Source: Azophilus sp965221755
GTDB lineage: Bacteria; Pseudomonadota; Gammaproteobacteria; Pseudomonadales; Azotimanducaceae
Reading direction: 5' to 3'
DNA length: 64,000 nt
Assembly (NCBI GenBank): GCA_965221755.1
Contig: OZ244921.1
Coordinates: forward strand, 3,658,001 to 3,722,000
Shown: positions 49,254 through 56,702 of the stretch, piece by piece
How positions within the stretch are numbered: the first letter of the stretch is position 1
How the letters are laid out: every line of letters starts with the position of its first letter
The notes under the pieces: model-generated
The model's input: only the letters and a program-made list of their open reading frames with translations
What the model was told of the DNA's origin: nothing
Databases searched by the model: none
Program-made: the position numbers and the translations under genes

Positions 49254-51208
49254 GCGGGCGCGCCAACGGCGGCGCTTCGGCTCTCGATGCGGCGGCGCAG
49301 GCGCCGGTAGCGCTTGTCGGCAACCGCCGCAACCCCGCCTAGGGCCATCAGGATGGCCCCCAGCCAGATCCAGCGGACAAACGGCTTGACGTACACGCGA
49401 ACGGCCCAATCGCCGTTGGCGAGCGGCTCGCCCAAGGAAACGTAGATGTCCTTGAGCAAGCCCGCGTCGATGGCCGCCTCGGTCATCACCGAGCCGCTGG
49501 CGAAGTAGCGGCGCTTCTCGGGCGCCAGATTGATGCGGCGGTCCCCGTCCTCGATCGCAAAGAGCCCGCGCTGGGCCCGATAGTTGGGGCCCGGCGCATC
49601 CACCACGCCGTCGAAGCGGAAGGTCACGTCGCCGTGGGTCGCCGACTCGCCAACCGACATGCGGATGTCCTTTTCCACTGAAAGCTCATGGGTCAGCGCA
49701 ATGCCCAGCAAGCTCACTGCAAAGCCGATGTGCGCCAAGGCCATGCCCCAGTAGGATAAAGGCGCCGAGGCGGTCTTGAGCCGCAGGCGCCGCGTGGCGT
49801 CAACGGCGTGGGTGCAGACGATCCAAAGACCCAAGGCGACCGCAGCCGCTGCGCCCCAGGACCGAAAGCCCTCGAGCAGCAGGACCGCCAAGGCGGCCAA
49901 GCCGAGGCTCGCGGCGAAGCACCAAGCCAAGCGACGGCGCAGCCGCGCCAAGCCTGAACGCTTCCAACTGAGGAAGGGCCCAACGCCCAAGGCCACTGCC
50001 GCAGCCAGCATCAGCGGCACGAAGAAGCGGTTGAACCACGGTGGCCCGATGCTGATCTTGTCGCCGCCGGTCAGCGCCTCGTAGGCCAATGGGTACAGGG
50101 TGCCCAGCAGCACCACGGCCATCGCCACGATCAGCAGCAGATTGTTCACCAGCAACGAGGCCTCGCGGCTGAACGGGCCGTAGCGGACCTCGGCGGCGGC
50201 GGCGCTCGCCCGCAGCGCGAACAGCGTCAGGCTGCCGCCCACCACCAGGGCAAGGAAGCCGAGAATGTAGAGCCCGCGGGTCGGGTCCACGGCAAAGGCA
50301 TGCACCGACGTAAGCACCCCGGAACGCACGATGAAGGCGCCCAACAGGCTCAAGCTGAAGGCCATGAGCGCCAACAGCAGCGTCCAGGTCTTGAACGCGC
50401 CGCGCTTCTCCGCAACCGCCAGGGAATGCAGCAGGGCCGTGCCGGCCAACCAAGGCATGAAGGAGGCGTTTTCAACGGGGTCCCAGAACCACCAGCCGCC
50501 CCAGCCCAGTTCGTAGTAGGCCCACCAGCTGCCCAAGGCAATGCCCAAGGTGAGGAACGCCCAAGCCACGTTGGTCCAAGGCCGCGACCAACGCGCCCAA
50601 GCGCTGTCCAGCCGCCCGGACAGCAACCCCGCCACGGCGAAGGCGAACGCCACCGAGAAGCCGACGTAGCCGGTGTAGAGCATGGGCGGATGCACGATCA
50701 AGCCGAAATCCTGCAGCAGGGGGTTCAAGTCGGCGCCGTCGGCCGGCGGCAGCGGCAGCAGCCGCTCGAAGGGGTTGCTGGTCAGGAGCAGAAAGCTCAG
50801 GAAGCCTAGGTTCAGCAGTCCCATCACCCCCAGCACCCGGGCGAGGATGTCCCGGGGCAGCGCCGAGCCCCGCCAGGCGACGGCGCCCATCCACAGGGTC
50901 ATGATGAGGGTCCACAGCAGCAGCGAGCCCTCATGGGCGCCCCAAACGGCGCTGACCTTGTAGGGCCAAGGCAGCAGGCTGTTGGAATTGTGCGCCACGT
51001 AGGCCACCGAGAAGTCATCAGTGACGAAGGCATTGACCAGCGCCAGGAAGCCGAGCGCCACGAACGCCAACTGCCCGTAGGTCGCCGAGCTCGCGGCCTG
51101 CATCCAGCGGCCTTGGCCGAAATGGGCGCCGCCCAAGCCAAAAACCGCCCCGGCAACGCTTAAGGCGAGCGCCAGGATGACCGCCAGATGGCCCAGTTCG
51201 GCAATCAT
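49250..51208 (-). CDS. ccmF: Cytochrome c haem lyase subunit CcmF
   Basis: A 652-residue polytopic haem-handling protein with many membrane helices. The tryptophan-rich WWD domain is GWGGWWFWDPVENASFMPWLAG, with 'WGAHEGSLLLWTLIMTLW' before it and 'RSGVLTSVHAFAVDP' after. The periplasmic C-terminal domain ('ALTHELSVEKDIRMSVGE', 'AEAAIDAGLLKDIYVSLGE'-like) and a final helix complete it. It attaches haem from CcmE to apocytochrome c with CcmH and CcmI. Overlaps ccmE and ccmG by four bases each. Confidence 0.92.
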   Translation of the reverse strand: MIAELGHLAVILALALSVAGAVFGLGGAHFGQGRWMQAASSATYGQLAFVALGFLALVNAFVTDDFSVAYVAHNSNSLLPWPYKVSAVWGAHEGSLLLWTLIMTLWMGAVAWRGSALPRDILARVLGVMGLLNLGFLSFLLLTSNPFERLLPLPPADGADLNPLLQDFGLIVHPPMLYTGYVGFSVAFAFAVAGLLSGRLDSAWARWSRPWTNVAWAFLTLGIALGSWWAYYELGWGGWWFWDPVENASFMPWLAGTALLHSLAVAEKRGAFKTWTLLLALMAFSLSLLGAFIVRSGVLTSVHAFAVDPTRGLYILGFLALVVGGSLTLFALRASAAAAEVRYGPFSREASLLVNNLLLIVAMAVVLLGTLYPLAYEALTGGDKISIGPPWFNRFFVPLMLAAAVALGVGPFLSWKRSGLARLRRRLAWCFAASLGLAALAVLLLEGFRSWGAAAAVALGLWIVCTHAVDATRRLRLKTASAPLSYWGMALAHIGFAVSLLGIALTHELSVEKDIRMSVGESATHGDVTFRFDGVVDAPGPNYRAQRGLFAIEDGDRRINLAPEKRRYFASGSVMTEAAIDAGLLKDIYVSLGEPLANGDWAVRVYVKPFVRWIWLGAILMALGGVAAVADKRYRRLRRRIESRSAAVGAPA

Positions 51209-51651
51209 CCGCCCTCCCCCTTGCCGGCGGCGCCTTGGGCCAAGGGCATCAGTTCCGGCGGCATGTAGGTTTCATCGTGCTTGGCGAGCACCTCCTCGGC
51301 TTGGAAGACGCCATCGACGCCGAGCTTGCCGCGCACCAGTATGCCTTGGCCCTCGCGGAACAGGTCGGGCAGGATGCCGCTGTACGCCACGCGGAAGTCC
51401 GAGCCTTGGTAGTCGGTCAGCACGAAAGCCACGTCGAGCGAATCCGCCGCCCGCCGCACGCTGCCCTCCAGCACCATGCCCCCGGCGCGGATGCCGACAT
51501 CGACCGGCGCTTCGCCGCCAGCGACCCGATCCGGAGGGTAGAACAGGTTCAGGTTCTCATTGGCCGCCCGCAGCATCAGCGCCACCGCCGCCGCGGAGCC
51601 GGCGAGCGCGAAGGCCACTGTAATCAGCCGGCTACGGCGCTTCGGATGCAT
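51205..51651 (-). CDS. ccmE: Haem chaperone CcmE
   Basis: A 148-residue periplasmic OB-fold haem chaperone. N-terminal anchor 'LITVAFALAGSAAAVALML'; conserved 'NLNLFYPPDRVAGGEAP', 'IRAGGMVLEGSVRR', 'YSGILPDLFREGQGILVRG' and 'FQAEEVLAKHDETYMPPE'. In the last segment the His covalently binds haem and the Tyr (H-x-x-x-Y) is an axial ligand. Start overlaps the ccmD stop by one base (TGATG) and its stop overlaps ccmF. Confidence 0.92.
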   Translation of the reverse strand: MHPKRRSRLITVAFALAGSAAAVALMLRAANENLNLFYPPDRVAGGEAPVDVGIRAGGMVLEGSVRRAADSLDVAFVLTDYQGSDFRVAYSGILPDLFREGQGILVRGKLGVDGVFQAEEVLAKHDETYMPPELMPLAQGAAGKGEGG

Positions 51652-51839
51652 CAAGGCCTCCTGGCTCCTGGCGTCCGATTCCCCAATTGGGCCTGCAGGC
51701 GGCGGCGGGTTCTGCGCCGTTCCAAGTCCAGACCGGTCAGATTGGCGATCAGCAGCGCCACTGCCGCCGAATAGGCCATCCAGACGTAGAGCCCATGCCC
51801 GCCCATGGCGATGAACGCCTGCCAATCCTCGAACATCAT
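51651..51839 (-). CDS. ccmD: Haem exporter subunit CcmD
   Basis: A 62-residue single-helix membrane protein: 'FIAMGGHGLYVWMAYSAAVALLIANL' followed by a basic cytoplasmic tail ('LERRRTRRRLQAQLG'). This is the standard CcmD pattern; it releases holo-CcmE from CcmC. It starts within the ccmC stop (ATGA) and overlaps ccmE by one base, so position and size both support it. Confidence 0.85.
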   Translation of the reverse strand: MMFEDWQAFIAMGGHGLYVWMAYSAAVALLIANLTGLDLERRRTRRRLQAQLGNRTPGARRP

Positions 51840-52588
51840 GGCCGAGCCTCCCCGGCCGCCCACTCGCGCACCCAGGCCGCGCCAGACTCCTGGCGCAGGA
51901 TGGCGGTGCGCAGCTTGGCGATGAGGTTGGCGGCAAACAGGCAATAGGCGCCCAGCACGTTCACCAGCAGCGGCGCCCACATGGACGCCGGCATGGCCGG
52001 CGCTTGGGTCAACTTGAAGGTGGCGCCCTGATGCAGGGTGGTCCACCACTCCACGGAATACTTGATCACCGGGATGTTGATGACGCCAACGACGGCGAGC
52101 AGGGCGCAGGCGCGCCCGGCGGCCTCGCGGCTGGGAATGGCCCGGCGCAGGGCATGGAGGCCAAAGTAGAGGAACAGCAACACCAAGGTGGAGGTGGTGC
52201 GCCCATCGAAAACCCACCAGGTTCCCCAAGTGGGCTTGCCCCAGACCGCGCCGGTGAACAGCGCCAAAGCCGTCATCCAAGCGCCGAAGCCGACCAGGTT
52301 CTCCAGCACCAGCTGGGCCATCTTCATGCGCCACACCAGCAACAGCAGGCCGGCGGCGCCGAGCGCCAGGTAAACCGATTGGGCCAGAACGGCGGCGGGC
52401 ACATGCACGTAGATGATGCGGAAGCTGTTGCCCTGCTGGTAGTCCGGCGGCGCGAACGCCAGCCCCCAGGCCATGCCGGTGGCCAGCAGCAGCACCGCCA
52501 GAACCGCGAACGCGCTCTGCCAGGGGCCGCTCATTTGGAAGAACCACTTGGGCGATCCCAAGCGATGCCAAAACTGCTTCAACGTCAC
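51836..52588 (-). CDS. ccmC: Haem exporter/handling protein CcmC
   Basis: A 250-residue, six-helix protein that loads haem onto CcmE. The WWD motif is WGTWWVFDGRTTSTLVLLFLY, with flanking haem-ligand His in 'FRIIYVHVPAAVLAQSVY' and 'VEWWTTLHQGATF'. The start is GTG at 52588 (VTLKQFWHRLGSPKWFF), inside the ccmB stop (GTGA). An ATG start is not available near the family N-terminus. Confidence 0.92.
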   Translation of the reverse strand: MTLKQFWHRLGSPKWFFQMSGPWQSAFAVLAVLLLATGMAWGLAFAPPDYQQGNSFRIIYVHVPAAVLAQSVYLALGAAGLLLLVWRMKMAQLVLENLVGFGAWMTALALFTGAVWGKPTWGTWWVFDGRTTSTLVLLFLYFGLHALRRAIPSREAAGRACALLAVVGVINIPVIKYSVEWWTTLHQGATFKLTQAPAMPASMWAPLLVNVLGAYCLFAANLIAKLRTAILRQESGAAWVREWAAGEARP

Positions 52589-53250
52589 GACTGCTCCACA
52601 CTGATGCGCACGGCGGCGGCGGCCGCGAACGGCGCCAGCGTCAGCGCTGCGACGCTGATCGCCGCCAGCCAGTAGAACTGCGCCGCAGTGCCAACCCCCG
52701 CCATTGTATCCAACACGGCGCTGACGCCGAACACCAGCACCGGCAGCTGCAGCGGCAGCAGCAGCAGCGCCAGCAGAACGCCGCCGCCGCGCAGGCCCAC
52801 GGTCAGCGCCGCGCCGACCGCGCCAATCAGGCTCAGGGCGGGCGTGCCCAGCAGCAGGCTCAGCAGCAGGGTCGGGAGCGCCGCGGCCGGCAGGTTCAGC
52901 AACAGCGCGGCAACGGGAGCCAAGACGGTCATCGCCGCGCCCGACACGCACCATTGCACCGCCACCTTGCCCAGCACCGCGGCGAAGGGCGGCTCCGCCA
53001 ACAGCAGCAACTGCTCCAGCGCGCCGTCCTCAAGGTCGCGCCTGAACAAGGCTTCCAGCGACAGCAGGTTGGCCAACAGCACCAGAACCCAGACGATGGC
53101 CGGCGCAAGCTCCGCCAGTTGCTGCGGATCGCCGCCGAAGGCGATGGCGAACAGGGTTGTGGCCAGAAACAGGAAAACCAACGGATTGACGGCCTCATCC
53201 TTGGAGCGCATGAGGCAGAGCCAATCGCGGCGAAACTGCACGGCGAACAT
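52585..53250 (-). CDS. ccmB: Haem exporter permease CcmB
   Basis: A 221-residue membrane permease with six hydrophobic segments. 'FRRDWLCLMRSKDEAVNPLVFLFLATTLFAIAFG', 'IVWVLVLLANLLSLEALFRRDLEDGALEQLLL' and 'LLLPLQLPVLVFGVSAV' are typical of CcmB. With CcmA it forms the ABC module of System I; current models give it a role in releasing holo-CcmE rather than exporting haem. It starts four bases after the ccmA stop. Confidence 0.92.
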   Translation of the reverse strand: MFAVQFRRDWLCLMRSKDEAVNPLVFLFLATTLFAIAFGGDPQQLAELAPAIVWVLVLLANLLSLEALFRRDLEDGALEQLLLLAEPPFAAVLGKVAVQWCVSGAAMTVLAPVAALLLNLPAAALPTLLLSLLLGTPALSLIGAVGAALTVGLRGGGVLLALLLLPLQLPVLVFGVSAVLDTMAGVGTAAQFYWLAAISVAALTLAPFAAAAAVRISVEQS

Positions 53251-53254
53251 GGGT

Positions 53255-53800
53255 CTAAACCTGCAGATGCACTTCCGACGCGGAGCAGCCGAGTGGTTGA
53301 TGGGTCGCGCAGAGCACCGCCCCGCCGCGGCGGCAGTGCGCCTCCACCAGTTCCCGCACCAAGCGCTGGCCATCGGCGTCGAGGGCGGTGAGCGGCTCGT
53401 CAAGCAGCCACAACGGCCGGTGCCCCAACAGCAGCCGGGCCAAGCCCACCCGCCGCTGCTGGCCTTGGGAAAGCTGCCCGCAGGGGACGTTCACGGCATC
53501 CCCAAGCCCCGTGCGGGTCAGCGCTTCGCGCACCGAATCCCCGCCCGGACGCTCATGGGGCTTGAGGTTCTCCAGCGGCGACAGCAAGGCGCTGACGCCG
53601 TTGCGGTGGCCAAGGTAGTGACGCGGCGCCGCCTCGACGGCGCCGCTGAAGTCGGCAAAAAGCCCTGCGGCAATCCGCAGCAGGGTGGATTTGCCGCTGC
53701 CGTTGGCGCCGCGGACTTCCGTGCAGCCGCCCGCGTCCAAGGTCAGGTCAAAGCCGCCCAGCAGCTGCCGTCCGCCGCGGGAGCAGGCAAGGTCGGTCAT
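53255..53800 (-). CDS. ccmA: ABC transporter ATP-binding protein CcmA
   Basis: A 181-residue ATPase. Walker A is GANGSGKST, the signature is LSQGQQRRVGLARLLL, Walker B is PLWLLDEPLTALD, and the switch His is in ATHQP. It is the first ccm gene. ATG at 53800 fits the CcmA N-terminus (MTDLACSRGGRQLL). A TTG at 53821, touching the TonB-receptor stop, would add seven residues. The upstream receptor is only 21 bp away on the same strand, so ccm may be transcribed from the receptor's promoter. Confidence 0.92.
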   Translation of the reverse strand: MTDLACSRGGRQLLGGFDLTLDAGGCTEVRGANGSGKSTLLRIAAGLFADFSGAVEAAPRHYLGHRNGVSALLSPLENLKPHERPGGDSVREALTRTGLGDAVNVPCGQLSQGQQRRVGLARLLLGHRPLWLLDEPLTALDADGQRLVRELVEAHCRRGGAVLCATHQPLGCSASEVHLQV

Positions 53801-53821
53801 GGTGAGAAGATGCGGATTCAA

Positions 53822-55855
53822 TCAAAGCGCCAGATTGAATCCCACATAGCCTTGGATCGGCATCGCCGGAAAGTATCGGTAGCCGCCGAAGGCGTAGTCG
53901 GCGCGGTCGGCGTAGCGCTCGTCGAGCAGGTTGACCACCCGGGCAAACAGGTCGATGCGCCGGTTCAGCTGGTAGCCGCCGCGCCAGTTGAGCACCACAT
54001 GGCCTTCGTAATTGGCGGTGTTGGCGGCGTTGACGTAGTGCTTGCCCACTTGGTTCAACTCCGCTTCGGAATACCAGCGCGCCCCCGGCTGGTAGCGCCA
54101 ACGGGCATTGGTGAGCCAGCGAGGCGCTGAGTCCATCATGTTGCCGTCGTCGATCAGCTCCCCGCCCCCGGCGGCGCGGCTGAAGGCGTACTTGTGCGCG
54201 GCGTAGCTGAACGCAAGACTTAGAGTGTGGCTGCCCCGCTGCCAGTCGCCGGAGAACTCAACGCCCAAGGACTTGGTTTTGCCGTCGCTGACGTTGAAGC
54301 CGCTCGCGTCACGGAAAATGAAGTCACGGGTTCGTTCGCTGAACGCGGAGACGGACCAGGCGCCCCCCTTCAGGCCCGCCTCCACGGACAGCAGGCGTTC
54401 GCTGTCCAAGTCCGCGACGGTTTGCCCGCGCTGCAGGCGGTAGAGCTCGGTGGCTTGGGGTGGCCGAAACCCGGTGCTGACCATCAAGTAACCGGAGCGG
54501 CGGGCGCCGAAATCCCGCTCGACGCCCAAGCGGCCAGCCACTTCGGTGAAGCCGTCATCCCGGGAGGCGGGCCTTGTGTAGAGGCATCCGCCGAAGCCGC
54601 AGGCGGAGCCGTCGTCGCGGCTGTTGCCGGTGAGGTGGCGGTTTTCATAGTCGTAGCCCAAGTGCTCAAGACGCAGGCTGTGCAGCAGGCGCAGTCCTTG
54701 CGCCAAGGTTGCGCTGAGGTCGTAGAAGCCGGCCGCCATGATCGAATCAACCCGGTAGTCGTAGTGGCGCCCCGGGGGGCGCGTGGCCACTAGAAAGGCT
54801 GATCCGGTCGTGGGCCGATCCTGGGTCTGGACAAGGCTGCCCTGCATGGCCTCAAGCTGCGCGCCGAATCGTCCGCTCCAGGCGCCTTTCGCAAACCCTT
54901 GGCTGAGCAGCGCGCCGCCACTGGTCTGCTCGTTGGCCTCCGTGGGCTGTCCGGGCAGGAAGTGCTGCAGGAACGCCATGCGCGAGCGGCGCAGATAGGC
55001 GGCCACCCGGGTTTGCTCGCGGCGCCAATGGCTGGCGGCGCGCCAGGACCAAGCATCCCGATGAGCCTCCGGGTTGGGGTTGGAGCGCCGCAGGCTGCCG
55101 TCTTCATAGGCTGCAAAGCCCCGAACGTAACCACCGGTCTCCTGGTTGAGGTTGGTGGCGTTCAAGGTGTTGCGCACCCACCAGCCAGCCAAGTCAGCGG
55201 CATGGGCCAGGGAGAGCTTCTGCTGGCCGTACCCGGTGTCATCTCGATAGCCGCCGGTCTGGCTCCCGTGGGCGCTCAGGCCAATCCTGTGCCTGCCGAT
55301 TCGCCCGCCCAATGCAGCTCTCGCCTGATAGTAGCCATAGGAGCCGCCTTCCAGGCTGAGGCTGGCGCCTTCGGGGTTGGCGGTGAGCACATTGACCGCC
55401 CCATGCAGGGCGTTGCCGCCCAGCACGGCGCTTGAGGGCCCCCGCCAGACCTCAATGCCAGCCGCCTGCTCGCCATTGACCTCGAAGAGATTGTTGATGT
55501 TGCAAAAGCCGGCGGGGCGAATGGGCAAGCCGTCCTCAAGGTAGAGAAACTCGCCGCAGGCCCCGGCGCCGGTCAGCACCGCCGAGCGGATGGCGGTCAG
55601 GTGCTCCTGGCCGGAGCCCCGGGCGACCCAAACCCCAGGGAGCCGGCTCAGCGCTTCGTGAATGTGGGTGTGCCGGATCTCGGCCAGCGCATCGCCGTCA
55701 ATGCGGTTGGCGCTGCCGGCAGTGCCAAGCCGCTCACCGATGGTTCCGGTGACCACGACCTCCTCAATCCGGTCGGCGGCCGACGCGGCCGCAGCCAGCG
55801 CCGCAAAGGCGACCGCAGCCAGCGCCGCGAAGGCGGACGGACGGCTAAGGCGCAT
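53822..55855 (-). CDS. TonB-dependent outer-membrane receptor
   Basis: A 677-residue receptor. A signal peptide (residues 1-27, 'AALAAVAFAALAAAASAA') precedes a TonB-box-like 'RIEEVVVTGTIGERL'. The plug domain ('HIHEALSRLPGVWVARGSGQEHLTAIRSAVLTGAGACGEFLYLEDGLPI', 'EVWRGPSSAVLGGNALHGAVNVLT') is followed by a 22-strand-type barrel ending 'LDERYADRADYAFGGYRYFPAMPIQGYVGFNLAL' with terminal aromatic/hydrophobic residues. Paired Cys (GACGEF..PAGFCN) lie in the plug. The ligand (siderophore, haem, metal) is not evident. Placement directly before ccmA suggests iron or haem supply, by inference. Confidence 0.88.
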   Translation of the reverse strand: MRLSRPSAFAALAAVAFAALAAAASAADRIEEVVVTGTIGERLGTAGSANRIDGDALAEIRHTHIHEALSRLPGVWVARGSGQEHLTAIRSAVLTGAGACGEFLYLEDGLPIRPAGFCNINNLFEVNGEQAAGIEVWRGPSSAVLGGNALHGAVNVLTANPEGASLSLEGGSYGYYQARAALGGRIGRHRIGLSAHGSQTGGYRDDTGYGQQKLSLAHAADLAGWWVRNTLNATNLNQETGGYVRGFAAYEDGSLRRSNPNPEAHRDAWSWRAASHWRREQTRVAAYLRRSRMAFLQHFLPGQPTEANEQTSGGALLSQGFAKGAWSGRFGAQLEAMQGSLVQTQDRPTTGSAFLVATRPPGRHYDYRVDSIMAAGFYDLSATLAQGLRLLHSLRLEHLGYDYENRHLTGNSRDDGSACGFGGCLYTRPASRDDGFTEVAGRLGVERDFGARRSGYLMVSTGFRPPQATELYRLQRGQTVADLDSERLLSVEAGLKGGAWSVSAFSERTRDFIFRDASGFNVSDGKTKSLGVEFSGDWQRGSHTLSLAFSYAAHKYAFSRAAGGGELIDDGNMMDSAPRWLTNARWRYQPGARWYSEAELNQVGKHYVNAANTANYEGHVVLNWRGGYQLNRRIDLFARVVNLLDERYADRADYAFGGYRYFPAMPIQGYVGFNLAL

Positions 55856-56069
55856 TCGACCGTAACGCCACTGCGGCCACTAAGCCAGGTCCTTGTTCGG
55901 ATTGATGATCGGCAAAGCTAAGCAGCAGGCCAAGGTCCGAGGGATTGATGGGCGACGCCTCGATGCGGACGACGATCTCATCCGCTTGCGGCTCAGGCAT
56001 CGGCACTTCAACCAAGCTGAGTTCGAGTTGGCCGCCGGAGTTGACCGTTGACCGCAATTGCAGTGGCAT
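55845..56069 (-). pseudogene. N-terminal remnant of a zinc-type MDR alcohol dehydrogenase/quinone oxidoreductase
   Basis: The first about 53 residues read as an MDR N-terminus: 'LRSTVNSGGQLELSLVEVPMPEPQADEIVVRIEASPINPSDLGLLLSFAD' (the V-R-x-x-A-x-x-I-N-P-S-D pattern). After that similarity ends and the frame runs a few codons into the TonB-receptor start region. The other ~270 residues are absent. It keeps a start codon with an AGGA upstream. A palindromic repeat lies just beyond. Confidence 0.65.
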
Positions 56070-56137
56070 GCGTTGCGACTTCCTAGGAGCGGGGAGAGGT
56101 GCGCTTTGTATCAGGATTCACCAATCGAGGCAATCAC

Positions 56138-56325
56138 GCGCGACCTGATGGTCGCGGATGGAGTTTCGCTGACGCGAAACTCCGCGCCTTTTGCGTGGGT
56201 CAGGTTCCGAGATGTTTCTGAGCCCGCACATGACGCGCGCCCGCTGCGCGGGCGCGCGTGAAGCTTCGCGAACTCGAAACTCCGCGCCGGTTGATTGGGA
56301 TAGATTCCGATTTGCTTCCGAACTT
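56138..56325. repeat. Dispersed palindromic repeat, copy 8 (double form)
   Basis: GCGCGACCTGATGGTCGCGG, GGAGTTTCGCTGACGCGAAACTCCGCGC, GCGTGGGTCAGGTTCCGAGA and TGTTTCTGAGCCCGCACA make the first unit. A GCGCGCCCGCTGCGCGGGCGCGC hairpin and a degenerate second unit follow. Confidence 0.78.
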
Positions 56326-56369
56326 GGAAATCAACTGCGGGAATCGCAACTTAGGGAACTCGACAGTCA

Positions 56370-56702
56370 TTAGGCTTGCTTAAGATCGAGAAAATCGGCC
56401 AAAGCGCGATTAAGTTGGTCGAGCCTCCACGGTTCCAACCTGCCGACAAATTCACCGAGCTTGGCCTTCGATGCTGTTGAAATCTTGTCCACCATGATTT
56501 GGGAGGGCTGGCTCAGCCCATTGGCAGCGCTCGGCTGCACTAGTAGCCGAATTCCCCGCTCAGTCACCGGATGAGTGCTCATCGGGCAAAGCGTGATGGA
56601 TCGAATGTGGCTGTACTCATCGGCCTGCACAATGACCGCCGGCCGGGGTTTGCCAAGGTACTCGGCGCCCCCGGATACGGTCCAAATCTCGCCGCGCTTC
56701 AT
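56370..56702 (-). CDS. MazF/PemK-type endoribonuclease toxin
   Basis: A 110-residue MazF-fold protein: 'MKRGEIWTVSGGAEYLGKPRPAVIVQADEY' (the R-G-E-I-W and R-P-A-V-I-V-Q marks), 'ITLCPMSTHPV', 'NGLSQPSQIMVDKISTASKAKLGEFVGRLEPWRLDQLNRALADFL'. MazF toxins cut mRNA or rRNA at short motifs. There is no separate antitoxin gene upstream: its ATG lies inside the stop codon (ATGA) of the very long restriction-modification gene. The antitoxin is therefore either missing or fused to that protein's C-terminal tail. Confidence 0.85.
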   Translation of the reverse strand: MKRGEIWTVSGGAEYLGKPRPAVIVQADEYSHIRSITLCPMSTHPVTERGIRLLVQPSAANGLSQPSQIMVDKISTASKAKLGEFVGRLEPWRLDQLNRALADFLDLKQA

